From Apostichopus japonicus (taxonomy: Eukaryota; Echinodermata; Holothuroidea; Aspidochirotida; Stichopodidae), in contig NC_092577.1 in NCBI RefSeq assembly GCF_037975245.1, forward strand, positions 37,006,898-37,070,897: a stretch of DNA of 64,000 nucleotides. Direction: 5' to 3'. Numbering within the stretch: the first letter of the stretch is position 1; each line of letters begins with the position of its first letter. This document shows positions 49,573-60,858 of the stretch, in pieces. The notes under the pieces are model-generated. The model did no database searches. It had not been told where the DNA came from and saw only the letters and a program-made list of their open reading frames with translations. The translations under genes were made by a program, and so were the position numbers.

Positions 49573-49580
49573 CTATAGTA

Positions 49581-50519
49581 TAAGGTACATATAGTGGCGT
49601 GCGCAGTGTTCAAAGGTGGTGGGACAAAACTAAAAATTACTCCTATGGGTATACGCATGTACACCTCTAGGGAAGGACCAGAGGAGGATACAGTCTTTTG
49701 TTGAGGAAGGGGTAAGACTCTTAGGTCGTCATAGTTGACTCCCATGAGAGGGATCTGTGTTCCACCCCACCCCCAGCCCCATCCCCATCCTCATTCCTTA
49801 GAAACAAATTGAAAGTATGGACGTCAAATATTTCATTCTGAGGCATCTGTAGACTATAAATTAAACGCAAGATTGTGCTAAAATATCTACTGCTGATTTT
49901 TGGGTTTGATTATTTTGTTTAATATTTCGTTAGGATTTTTCTGCTGGGTTGATAACTGCACTGATATAATGTTGTATTTGCCACGCTATTGAACAATACC
50001 ATCCTCGTCCATTAATTCTAGCGCATGTGTATTCTATATTTAGACCTTCTTGGTTTTTATATCTTTATTCATTATATTATAATATTTCGTTTCTAAAGGC
50101 AAAAATCGAAAAACTGCATAAATCATGCACGTGTATTCTACATTCAGACCTATACCAAGGTTTTAAATCCATTTTATTACAATAAAATATTTCGTTTATA
50201 TAACCTAAAATCATTATCATATTTAATTAGTATCTACCATATGACGCTAAGGTATTTTCATTCCTACTCTAATAGAACCGTGGTGGGATAATGCCTGTCC
50301 TTGACTATTGTTACAAGTCAATATTACCATAGACGATACAAGAATTGCCAATCTTTTTGTTAGGATTTTACAGTAGTTAAGTGTTCTTTTATAAACAACA
50401 CTTTAACGGTGCATCTGTTGGTTTTTAAGGTGTGGAAACTTTCATCAGGCGTGATACCTTGTAGCTTACATACTGTGTTAGATGAAACACGTTTCACAAA
50501 ATACACGTGTCATAGATAT
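49581..50519 (-). other. Intron sequence, no feature
   Basis: AT-rich, no recognisable gene, RNA or mobile element. Confidence 0.5.
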
Positions 50520-50905
50520 GCGCATTGTTTGTTACGGTACTTATGGTTTTATTATAATCTGATCTGATCTAGTGTTCTGATCAGCATTGTTTGTTACGGT
50601 ACTTATGGTTTTATTATAATCTGATCTGATCTAGTGTTCGGGTACTTATGGTTTTATTATAATCTGATCTGATCTAGTGTTCTGATCAGCATTGTTTGTT
50701 ACGGTACTTATGGTTTTATTATAATCTGATCTGATCTAGTGTTCTGATCAGCATTGTTTGTTACGGTACTTATGGTTTTATTATAATCTGATCTGATCTA
50801 GTGTTCTGATCAGCATTGTTTGTTACGGTACTTATGGTTTTATAATAATCTGATCTGATCTAATCTGATCTGATCTAATCTGATCTGATCTAGTGTTCTG
50901 ATCAA
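50520..50905. repeat. Tandem repeat, 62-bp unit
   Basis: About six units of 'gcattgtttgttacggtact' plus 'tatggttttattataatctg' plus 'atctgatctagtgttctgatca', one of them truncated. The remainder to 51639 is intron with further 'atctgatcta' words near 51230-51370. Confidence 0.92.
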
Positions 50906-51639
50906 GTCAACCTATCTCATGCGATGTCAGTTATCTGTTAGTAAATTAACAAAGAAACCTGACAGTGAAAAATAGACATAAAGAATACAGAAAGAATATT
51001 CCTACAAAGAATTTTGGGGAAAAGACCGGGATTAAAACCGTGATCGAATTATTAACGGTACCGTGCTCTTCAGCCCTAAGTTGTTGGCGATCCATAAACT
51101 TATCCATTTTTTGTCTTAGTGTGCAGCCAATCAGAAGCAATGGTAGCGTTGCACATCGTGTATGTCAACAACTCTCATCATGCTCTTTTCACATTTATAA
51201 AGTTATCTAACCTATATCTGATTTTGGTATCTGATCTATCTAGTGATCTGATAAAAGTCATGCGAACTATTGTTATCTCATTTATAGTGATTTGATCCAG
51301 TGATTCAATCAAATCATCCGATCTAAAGTAATCTGAACTATTTATTTAATGTAGTGATCTAATCTGTCAATCTGATCTAGGCAATCAAGTAACCACACCG
51401 CAAAACATTCATTTCAACCACATTCAAGTAGTATGTATAGTGTTAATCACGTAGTGTAAATTTGGTTCAAACGCAGATATCCAATTCTTCAAGGAGCTAT
51501 GCGTGCAATGACGTGTACAAAATATCCTATCGCTATTAGAAGTGAATCAGAAGATACACGTGTTAATCATTGTATATTATACAACAATAACGTCAAAGAT
51601 ATGATTAAGTTAAATTAATTATTTGTTAGTGAAACTTAC

Positions 51640-51802
51640 CGCCAAATATTGAGCCGAATTTGTCGGAAGTTGCAGAGAGTACGAGGACCAGCACAACACT
51701 AACAATCCCTACGATGAGTAGTATAAGAAGTCTGGGATAGGATTGGTTTGTAGTGGTCTTCTTAGAGAGAGCGACATCTAAGGAATCATAATATATAGGC
51801 AT
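51640..51802 (-). CDS. First exon of the unrecognised membrane protein, with transmembrane segment
   Basis: Exon encoding residues 1-54 plus one base. I chose the ATG at 51802 (A at -3), giving MPIYYDSLDVALSKKTTTN. A strongly hydrophobic stretch follows at about residues 25-43 (LLILLIVGIVSVVLVLVL), then SATSDKFGSIFGG. The donor is GGCG|GTAAGT. A single hydrophobic segment after a short basic N-terminus suggests a type II signal anchor. Alternatively the exon starts at an acceptor (ATTCCTTAG|AT, exon start about 51780) and is joined to an upstream exon, for which 58691-58925 is phase-compatible. Both the ATG and that acceptor lie in the last partial unit of a 44-bp tandem array. A hAT element (48925-49572) sits in the following intron. 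Confidence 0.6.
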
Positions 51803-52305
51803 ACTATATCAGTATATTCATCTAATGAATCATAATATATAGGCATACTATATCAGTATATTCATCTAATGAATCATAATATATAGGCATACTATATCAG
51901 TATATTCATCTAATGAATCATAATATATAGGCATACTATATCAGTATATTCATCTAATGAATCATAATATATAGGCATACTATATCAGTATATTCATCTA
52001 ATGAATCATAATATATAGGCATACTATATCAGTATATTCATCTAATGAATCATAATATATAGGCATACTATATCAGTATATTCATCTAATGAATCATAAT
52101 ATATAGGCATACTATATCAGTATATTCATCTAATGAATCATAATATATAGGCATACTATATCAGTATATTCATCTAATGAATCATAATATATAGGCATAC
52201 TATATCAGTATATTCATCTAATGAATCATAATATATAGGCATACTATATAGGTATATTCATCTAATGAATCATAATATATAGGCATACTATATCAGTATA
52301 TTCAA
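51781..52305. repeat. 44-bp tandem array at the start of the membrane-protein gene
   Basis: About 12 nearly identical units of 'atactatatcagtatattca' plus 'tctaatgaatcataatatat' plus 'aggc'. On the minus strand each unit contains TATATATTATG, ATTCATTAG and GTATGCC. The last partial unit carries the candidate ATG and acceptor of exon 51640-51802. Confidence 0.96.
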
Positions 52306-52928
52306 GAATACAATGAAATAATATACCGTCTTAGGGATGGGGTTAATCGCGATACATTTACACTGATGCAGATAAAAGTGTATTTATGCTTGTGTACCTA
52401 AATTTACCTACATATATCAATGATTAGGTAAAAGATATTAAACCAAACAGCCGTCTGACCACGGGCTGTTTTTCGTTATGACAAAGGCAATAAGTTTTAG
52501 CTAAAGGCGTCGAGAGCCAAGCCGGGTCTCAAGGACACTTAGGCTTACATCACTCGGCCCCTCCCTATCCCCTCTCCTGCCTACTCCCCTACTCCCATAC
52601 TCAGATCTGTTTAGTGTAGAGGCTGTAACTACCAGCTATTTGTGTGTATGTCCGAAGAAAAGAAAAGGTTTCACTTGCATGATCCGTTGATATATGGAAT
52701 ATAACTATGTACGGGGATAAATTGCTACGTTACCGACTGATAACATAAATATTAACTGCGATATTATAAAAAGTTCACTGGTATATGTTTAAAGTATGCG
52801 AATCATGCTAACTGATTCCCATAGCGTAACATGGAAATAAACGCTGTCACAATAATTTTCACAAGAAACTTATTAGAATCTGTCACATTGTTCTATGCTC
52901 GTGTATGCATGGGTTAAAGAGAAGCTTT
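52306..52928. other. Non-coding, no feature
   Basis: Sequence between the 44-bp array and the foldback element. No exon or repeat was recognised. Confidence 0.45.
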
Positions 52929-53085
52929 CTGGTCACTTCGCCCAACAACCATTTCGCCTAACTGTCATTTCGTCCAACCAGCCTGGTCATTTCGCCCAAC
53001 CAGCCTAGTCATTTCGCCCAACCAGCATGGTCATTTCGCATTCGTCATTTTGGTTGGGCGAAATGGTTAGGTTGAGCGAAGTGAC
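52929..53085. mobile_element. Small foldback element (TGGTCACTTCGC termini)
   Basis: The left end 'ctggtcacttcgcccaac' is matched on the right by 'gttgagcgaagtgaccag'. Internal copies of 'catttcgcccaaccagc' make a short array between the arms. No coding capacity. Confidence 0.65.
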
Positions 53086-53164
53086 CAGCTTCCAAAGAGA
53101 AATAATATACCGAAGCAAACAGTGGACATGAAAATGATTGAAAAGCATCCCACGATTGTATTAA

Positions 53165-56085
53165 AAGTTCAAACTCTCAACTTTAATAAGATTTCTTTTC
53201 TGTTTAGTTGTTTATAGTCATTCTATACTTACTATGTTTAGTTGTTTATAGTCCATCTATACTGACCATGTACAGTACCTTCTGTTTAGTTTTTTATAGT
53301 CATTCTATATACTTACTATGTACAGTACCTTCTGTTTAGTTGTTTATAGTCCATTTATACTGACCATGTACAGTACCTTCTGTTTAGTTGTTTATAGTCA
53401 TTCTATATACTTACTATGTACAGTAACTTCTGTTTAGTTGTTTATAGACCATCTATACTGACCATGTACAGTACCTTCTGCTTAGTTGTTTATAGTCATT
53501 ATATATACTTACTATGTACAGTACCTTCTGTTTAGTTGTTTATAGTCCATCTACACTGACCATGTACAGTACCCTCTGTTTAGTTGTTTATAGTCATTCT
53601 ATACTTGCTATGTACAGTACCTTCTGTTTAGTTGTTATAGTCCATCTATACTTACTGTGTACAGTACCTTCTGGTTAGTTGATTAAAGTCATTCTATACT
53701 TACTATGTACAGTACCTTCTGTTTAGTTGTTTATAGTCATTCTATACTTACTATGTACAGTACCTTCTGGTTAGTTGATTAAAGTCATTCTATACTTACT
53801 ATGTACAGTACCTTCTGTTTAGTTGTTTATAGTCATTCTATACTTGCTATGTAAAGTACCTTCTGTTTAGTTGATTAAAGTCATTCTATACTTACTACGT
53901 ACAGTACCTTCTGTTTAGTTGTTTATAGTCATTCTATATACTTACTATGTACAGTACCTTCTGTTTAGTTGTTTATAGACCATCTATACTGACCATGTAC
54001 AGTACCTTCTGTTTAGTTGTTTATAGTCCATCTACACTGACCATGTACAGTACCTTCTGCTTAGTTGTTTTTAGTCATTCTATACTTACTATGTACAGTA
54101 CCTTCTGTTTAGTTGTTTATAGTCATTCTGTACTGACCATGTACAGTACCTTCTGTTTAGTTGTTAATAGTCCATCTATACTTACTATGTAGAGTACCTT
54201 CTGTTTAGTTGTTTATAGTCATTCTATACTGACCATGTACAGTACTCTAGTTGTTTATACTCATTCTATACTTACTATGTACAGTACCTTCTGTTCAGTT
54301 GTTTATAGCCCATCTATACTTACTATGTACAGTGCCTTCTGTTTAGTTGTTTATAGTCCATCTATACTTACTATGTACAGTACCTTCTGTTTAGTTGTTT
54401 ATAGTCATTCTATACTTACTATGTACAGTACCTTCTGTTTAGTTTTTATAGTCCATCTATACTTACTATGTACAGTACCTTCTGTTTAGTTGTTTATAGT
54501 CATTCTATACTAACTATGTACAGTACCTTCTGTTTAGTTGTTATAGTCCATCTATACTTACTATGTACAGTACCTTCTGTTCAGTTGTTTATAGTCCATC
54601 TATACTTACTATGTACAGTACCTTCTGTTTAGTTGTTTATAGTCATTCTATACTGACCATGTACAGTACCTTCTGTTTAGTTGTTTATAGTCATTCTATA
54701 CTTACTATGTACAGTACCTTCTGTTTAGTTGATTAAAGTCATTCTATACTGACCATGTACAGTACTCTAGTTGTTTATAGTCATTCTATACTTACTATGT
54801 ACAGTACCTTCTGTTTAGTTGTTTATAGTCCATCTATACTTACTATGTACAGTACCTTCTGTTTAGTTGTTTATAGTCATTCTATACTTACTATGTACAG
54901 TACCTTCTGTTTAGTTGTTTATAGTCATTCTATACTGACCATGTACAGTACCTTCTGTTTAGTTGTTTATAGTCATTGTATACTTACTATGTACAGTACC
55001 TTCTGTTTAGTTGATTAAAGTCATTCTATACTGACCATGTACAGTACTCTAGTTGTTTATAGTCATTCTATACTTACTATGTACAGTACCTTCTGTTTAG
55101 TTGTTTATAGTCCATCTATACTTACTATGTACAGTACCTTCTGTTTAGTTGTTTATAGTCATTCTATACTTACTATGTACAGTACCTTCTGTTTAGTTGT
55201 TTATAGTCATTCTATACTTACTATGTACAGTACTCTAGTTGTTTATACTCATTCTATACTTACTATGTACAGTACCTTCTGTTCAGTTGTTTATAGCCCA
55301 TCTATACTTACTATGTACAGTGCCTTCTGTTTAGTTGTTTATAGTCCATCTATACTTACTATGTACAGTACCTTCTGTTTAGTTGTTTATAGTCATTCTA
55401 TACTTACTATGTACAGTACCTTCTGTTTAGTTTTTATAGTCCATCTATACTTACTATGTACAGTACCTTCTGTTTAGTTGTTTATAGTCATTCTATACTA
55501 ACTATGTACAGTACCTTCTGTTTAGTTGTTATAGTCCATCTATACTTACTATGTACAGTACCTTCTGTTTAGTTGTTTATAGTCCATCTATACTTACTAT
55601 GTACAGTACCTTCTGTTTAGTTGTTTATAGTCATTCTATACTGACCATGTACAGTACCTTCTGTTTAGTTGTTTATAGTCATTCTATACTTACTATGTAC
55701 AGTACCTTCTGTTTAGTTGATTAAAGTCATTCTATACTGACCATGTACAGTACTCTAGTTGTTTATAGTCATTCTATGCTTACTATGTACAGTACCTTCT
55801 GTTTAGTTGTTTATAGTCCATCTATACTTACTATTTACAGTACCTTCTGTTTAGTTGTTTATAGTCATTCTATACTTACTATGTACAGTACCTTCTGTTT
55901 AGTTGTTTATAGTCATTCTATACTTACTATGTACAGTACTCTAGTTGTTTGTAGTCATTCTATACTTACTATGTACAGTACCTTCTGTTTAGTCGTTTAT
56001 AGTCATTCTATACTTGCTATGTACAGTACCTTCTGTTTAGTTGATTAAAGCCATTCTATACTTACTATGTACAGTACCTTCAACT
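53165..56085. repeat. Large minisatellite, ~48-bp unit with higher-order duplication
   Basis: About 60 units of 'tttagttgtttatagtcatt' plus 'ctatacttactatgtacagt' plus 'accttctg', with length variants. A block from about 54235 recurs 988 bp later at 55223 with the same unit order, and 54755 likewise recurs at 55743. Positions 56086-56640 after it show nothing recognised. Confidence 0.96.
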
Positions 56086-56642
56086 AATGTCGTTGACGCG
56101 TGGACATTTCTCTTTCTTGCTTCCCCTACTCTTCCTCCCTCGATATTATTCATATTTACAGTTGATGTCTGCCCGGTCTAGCGTTTGGCGCGAAACTGAC
56201 CCAGCAACCCATGGCAACATATTGATATGTACACTCAGTGATGATTGGATATCAAGGTAACCCAGCATTGTGAGTCATCCTTTGTCGAAAGAGCCAGTTT
56301 AACTTTATTTCATGTATAGTCGATAATCAATATATATGTGTGACTTTGGTAAAACGTTGTGATAAAAGTGGAGTTATATTGTAACTAAATTTAATTTTAG
56401 GTTTTCTTCTACAGATATAACCTTGAAATATTATAAATTCACTGCATGCATATTACTGTGAAGTGCGTACAGATCAATAAACATAGACTTAACAGCACAA
56501 GCCTCGATTTTAATTCACCATTTTGAAACGAAATCCGTGTGTTGTTGTACGATCGAAATTGTCATTTTATGTAAAGTATACTCTGTTACTCTACTCAACA
56601 AAAGGAACGACAGTTTAAAACAAATTTATTTTAGACATCGTC

Positions 56643-57112
56643 ATTTAGGTATCGCACCACAATTAATTGCTCCCATTGACTTACACACTAAACACGTCAC
56701 TTTCCGAGGCCGATAGAGCATAGCTGAAAGTTTTCAACTGACATGTCCTACCCATCATAAGATAGCTAAAGGCTTGGGCTATCATAAAACATTCAACTTT
56801 TGTCACCATAACCGTTTAGATTTTGAGCCAGAAGAGCTAAAAGTTTATCATAGTGCTTCCCTTCCAATCTGCCAGCTGTCGCTGCGGAATTTTCTTGATT
56901 CACCCAAGATTTCCTAAATACCTCAAATCACATTTCGATTCTCCAGACCATCAGTAGTTTATTTATTCTCTTCAAAATCCAAGCATAAAAAGATGACTCA
57001 AAAAATGCCAAAACAAAATCAATACAATTGGGCACTTTATGGCTATTTTCCGACAATGGTTAACCTCTCAGGCGGACCTGCACTATAGCCTAGTTGTGAT
57101 GCGATATCTTTA
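56643..57112. mobile_element. MITE copy 2 (TAGGTATCGCACCACAATTA termini)
   Basis: It matches copy 1 (45011-45478) across its length with moderate divergence, including 'tttagattttgagc' and 'ctgacaatggttaacc'/'ccgacaatggttaacc'. The left end TAGGTATCGCACCACAATTA has its inverted partner at the right, now next to the hAT element at 57116. Confidence 0.75.
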
Positions 57113-57115
57113 GAC

Positions 57116-57516
57116 CAGGGTTGTCCAACCTACGGCCCGCGGGCCACAGTCCGGCCCGCCGCAGGGTTGCGTCCGTCCCGCCAGAGATGCTCTACGGTGC
57201 GAAATTTTAGTTACCAAATTTATTGATAACAATTTGAAGCTATATAATCAATCATTCGAACCTTCTGGGTCCAAAAAACTGCATACAGGTCAGTTTGTGT
57301 GACAATCTCTCAGCGGAGGGGGGGGGGGGGCGGCTGAACTTTATTCATCTGTTTTTTTTTCAGGAAGGAAAATAAATCAGTGCGCTCCGCGCGCAGTGCT
57401 CACATTGGCCTTCGGGCAAAAAAAAATCGAAAAATCGAGCGTAGGGTTCATGCGGCCCCCTCCTTCATCATAATCATTCCATGTGGCCCTCCTCTGCAAA
57501 AGGTTGGACAACCCTG
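57116..57516. mobile_element. hAT-type MITE with 8-bp target duplication
   Basis: The termini CAGGGTTGTCCAACC and GGTTGGACAACCCTG are perfect inverted repeats. CTTTAGAC flanks both ends (57108-57115 and 57517-57524). The end 'tacggcccgcgggccac' is typical of hAT-derived MITEs. No transposase. It inserted at the right end of MITE copy 2. Confidence 0.9.
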
Positions 57517-57526
57517 CTTTAGACTG

Positions 57527-58568
57527 AAGAGATTGTTCAATGGTAACCTGTTTACCATTCATGAACAGCGCCCTATATTTTATGTCGCACTGGACAACAC
57601 CACGATTACAGATCCTTGAGTAGCCTGACAATCGTTACATAGACAATACTAAAACACCGGTATCAGTTCACGTACTGAAACACCGGTATCGGTTCACGTA
57701 CTGAAACACCGGTATCGGTTCACGTACTGAAACACCGGTATCGGTTCACGTACTGAAACACCGGTATCGGTTCACGTACTGAAACACCGGTATCGGTTCA
57801 CGAACTGAAACACCGGTATCGGTTCCATTTTGAAACACCGGTATCGGTTCACGTCGTATTGAAACACCGATATCGGTTCACGTACTGAAACACCGGTATC
57901 GGTTCACGTCGTACTGAAACACCGGTATCGGTTCACGTACTGAAACACCGGTATCGGTTCACGTACTGAAACACCGGTATCGGTTCACGTCAGTGGCGGA
58001 GCGTCTATATAGTCAGGAAGAGATTGTTCAATGGTAACCTGTTTACCATTCATGAACAGCGCCCTATATTTTATGTCGCACTGGACAACACCACGATTAC
58101 AGATCCTTGAGTAGCCTGACAATCGTTACATAGACAATACTAAAACACCGGTATCAGTTCACGTACTGAAACACCGGTATCGGTTCACGTACTGAAACAC
58201 CGGTATCGGTTCACGTACTGAAACACCGGTATCGGTTCACGTACTGAAACACCGGTATCAGTTCCATTTTGAAACACCGGTATCGGTTCACGTCGTATTG
58301 AAACACCGGTATCGGTTCACGTACTGAAACACCGGTATCGGTTCACGTCGTACTGAAACACCGGTATCGGTTCACGTCGTACTGAAACACCGGTATCGGT
58401 TCACGTCGTACTGAAACACCGGTATCGGTTCACGTACTGAAACACCGGTATCGGTTCACGTCGTACTGAAACACCGGTATCGGTTCACGTCGTATTGAAA
58501 CACCGGTATCGGTTCACGTACTGAAACACCGGTATCGGTTCACGTCAGTGGCGGAGCGTCTATATAGT
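57527..58568. repeat. Tandem segmental duplication carrying a CpG-rich 26/29-bp minisatellite
   Basis: Positions 57527-58016 and 58017-58568 begin with the same ~135 bp ('gagattgttcaatggtaacc'). Each continues with 12-16 units of 'caccggtatcggttcacgta' plus 'ctgaaa', some with an extra 'cgt'. Both end in 'cagtggcggagcgtctatat', a hAT-like end, so that fragment was present before the duplication. Confidence 0.93.
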
Positions 58569-58690
58569 CAGGGGGGGGGGGCGAATGCCCACCACCCCCG
58601 CTCCGCATGTGGACACCCCAATATATCAATTAACTAGCCACAATTATTCATTTTGACCATTGTAATAATCACATGACAATGTCAACTTAC

Positions 58691-58925
58691 TTTTCGTTGC
58701 TTTATCATCAGATATTTTCGTCAAGTTGTGGAGGTTGAGGTGACATTTGGAAAGGTTGTCCACTGCAGCCACAATGCTGCATGCCTTCATGCCCACAACC
58801 ATGATGAATTGTTGAAAATGGTGATCACCCTCAATACGGAGCATGTAAGGTTGCCTCCTGACAACATCTTGCACGGGCTTACCAACAAAATCCTCTGCAT
58901 AATCGTCATAAATAACCTTCAATTG
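58691..58925 (-). CDS. Possible internal coding exon, unknown protein
   Basis: A 235-base open segment bounded by an acceptor (TGACTTTTAACAG|CAA) and a strong donor (AAAA|GTAAGT). It starts in phase 0 and leaves one base. It encodes 78 residues including DFVGKPVQDVVRRQPYMLR, then IMVVGMKACSIVAAVDNLSK. The pattern of a hydrophobic strand followed by an AAVD helix vaguely recalls a domain found in uncharacterised animal proteins, but I cannot name it. It is phase-compatible with the membrane-protein exon at 51640-51780, 7 kb downstream, and could be an earlier exon of that gene, a separate gene, or a transposon-derived fragment. Confidence 0.4.
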
Positions 58926-59437
58926 CTGTTAAAAGTCAGCAGCCTACTGCAAACCTTAATCATTCTGCTTTGCATTTCTCATCCATACATTAAGGGACAT
59001 TACAGGGGCAATGTATCATTTCTTTATTGTCATGTGATAATTTCCAAAATCTCCGTGTTAAAGCAACTGAGCAATCCAACATTTTTCTGATTTTTGATAA
59101 GATATTATCTTGTTATCTAAACAAATTACTGAAAAATGTTGACTTATTGGGGCAAACTTTTCTAATGTTGATGGCACTTTTAAGCTTCCGTATAATACTC
59201 CGCGGGCTTTCGATGTTGTCACTAAAGTACTATACTATTAACAAAGAACTGCATACTGAATATCTGACAAACTATAGACCTATCTGATATTGATTTACTT
59301 GTATTCTTTGGGTAGAATAGAAACGATGTATACGTCTTCGACATCAAAAGGTATTCTTTAGACATTGTGCATGAAACAGTATAGTCTTATGTGCAATTGA
59401 GTTCGTTTGATGTAGTTTCTATAGGTTCTGTGTGACC

Positions 59438-59450
59438 TATATATATTTAA
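59438..59450 (+). promoter_or_regulatory. TATA-like element upstream of the sulfotransferase gene
   Basis: TATATATATTTAA lies 109 bases before the ATG at 59559 and is well placed for a start of transcription near 59470. It is the best promoter-like sequence on the plus strand here, but the region is AT-rich and the match could be chance. Confidence 0.35.
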
Positions 59451-59558
59451 GAACCCTGAGTAAGGCGCACTCAAGTGCAATACATAGAGGCACGGCCAGT
59501 GAAGTTTTTGTTTGTTTCTCTCCTTTTTATTATTTTTTGCGAACTTTTGGACTTCATC

Positions 59559-59793
59559 ATGAAATTGATGGGACTATCAAGAAGCAAAGCAATAATTTTA
59601 ATCACCGTTTCATGTTTTATTGCTTTAGTATTTGTAAACGGTTACTTCAAGGGTATCGACTCATCGCAAGAAGACTCAGAAATAATAAGACGTCCAGATT
59701 ATAAGATACAATTTGGTGTACAACAAAATAAAGAAGTACACATAAGCCGCTCAGAAGTAGCTTTTGGGATACCTTCACCGCAAACAAAGAATG
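59559..59793 (+). CDS. Sulfotransferase exon 1, cytosolic tail, signal anchor and stem
   Basis: First coding exon of a Golgi-type carbohydrate sulfotransferase, residues 1-78 plus one base. The frame stays open upstream to 59475, but the first ATG is at 59559, with a second at 59568. The peptide MKLMGLSRSK is followed by a hydrophobic segment AIILITVSCFIALVFVNGYF (11-30), typical of a type II Golgi signal anchor. A polar stem ends at SPQTKN. The donor AATG|GTAATA leaves phase 1, matching exon 2. A 253-base intron follows. Confidence 0.8.
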
Positions 59794-60046
59794 GTAATAT
59801 ATATGCTTACGTTTTCAAAATATAAATAGCCTTTTTGAGAAATTGGTATAAAACTTAACGTTATTAGTATCATTATGTATCATTTATAAAGTGCCGGATT
59901 TAAGGACCCATGGGAAGGGGGAGGGGGCAGGTGAGGACTGTGGTCCGGGCCCCACATCTTTCAACACTAAAAGTCGCCGTCCCGAAAAAGATGGCCGACA
60001 TGTATGCATGATATATACTTCTCTTTTATTCTAATTTATTTAACAG

Positions 60047-60858
60047 AACTGAACAATAGCAGATTGGTTGTGGATCACAATATACCAGTTGCAACGATGC
60101 CTAACTACCATCCAAAGACTGCACAAATTAATAATAGCAGGAAACTTCTATTTATCCATATTCCGAAGACGGGAGGAACCTCCATTGAATCGTCATTTCT
60201 CTTCAAAGAGCAACGAAGGAAACATGCAATAGGTGGACATCACAAAATTTCAGAATTTAATCAAAAACATTTTGAAAATTATCATAAGTTTTGTATGGTC
60301 CGTCATCCTTGCTCTCGGTTAATCTCGGCTTGGAGTTATCTTGGTCAGAATAGAGGAAACGCCAAAGACAAAAGATGGGTCAAACAAAATTTAACAGCCG
60401 AGACGAGGAAATCATTCGACTCCTTTGTCAGAATGACACTAGCTCCAGAGGGACACGTCAAGATCCAAGATGAAAACCATCTCCAAACCCAAGTCGGTAT
60501 GATTTTCCGCGAAAATGGAAATTTTGGACTCGACCAAATGTTAGTTTTTGAAAAATGGGAGGAGAGTATAGATGTACTTGGTCTCCGTATTAAAACAGAC
60601 GTTAGTGCTGTGAAAGTCCGACATCTCACACGAAGTCTACATAAAACTTGTGAAGATTCGTACACGTCGGATACCTGGGCCAAGATGGTTAAGTTGTATG
60701 AAATGGACTTTTGTGTTCTCGGTTACTCCAGCGACATAAACCGTACAGATATCACACCGCAACTCAACTTTACCCAGGAAATCCTTAACGACCGCTATCA
60801 ATCTTGTGTAAAACAGTCGGGAAATGGTCTTGATGCCCGGCAGGCCGCATCGAACTAG
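60047..60858 (+). CDS. Sulfotransferase exon 2, luminal catalytic domain
   Basis: Second and last exon, residues 79-348, acceptor TTTATTTAACAG|AA, stop TAG at 60856-60858. The domain would transfer sulfate from PAPS to a sugar on a glycan or proteoglycan in the Golgi lumen. The 5'-phosphosulfate loop is LLFIHIPKTGGTSIE (112-126). The 3'-phosphate motif is FCMVRHPCSRLISAW (160-174). A conserved-looking HLQTQVGMIF follows further on. These features place it in the Sulfotransfer_2-like group that includes heparan and uronyl 2-O-sulfotransferases and relatives; the acceptor sugar cannot be told from sequence. N-glycosylation sequons include NNS at 81 and 107, NLT, NRT and NFT. Length and layout are normal for the family. 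The frame is intact, so it is probably functional. Confidence 0.88.

Noticed and set aside
53947-56048. Frames with a repeated MYSTFCLVVYSHSILT-type unit
   Set aside because: The 48-bp minisatellite read in one frame; no gene signals.
59475-59558. Extending the sulfotransferase start upstream to a GTG at 59475
   Set aside because: Not an ATG; the first ATG at 59559 gives the standard short tail before the signal anchor.
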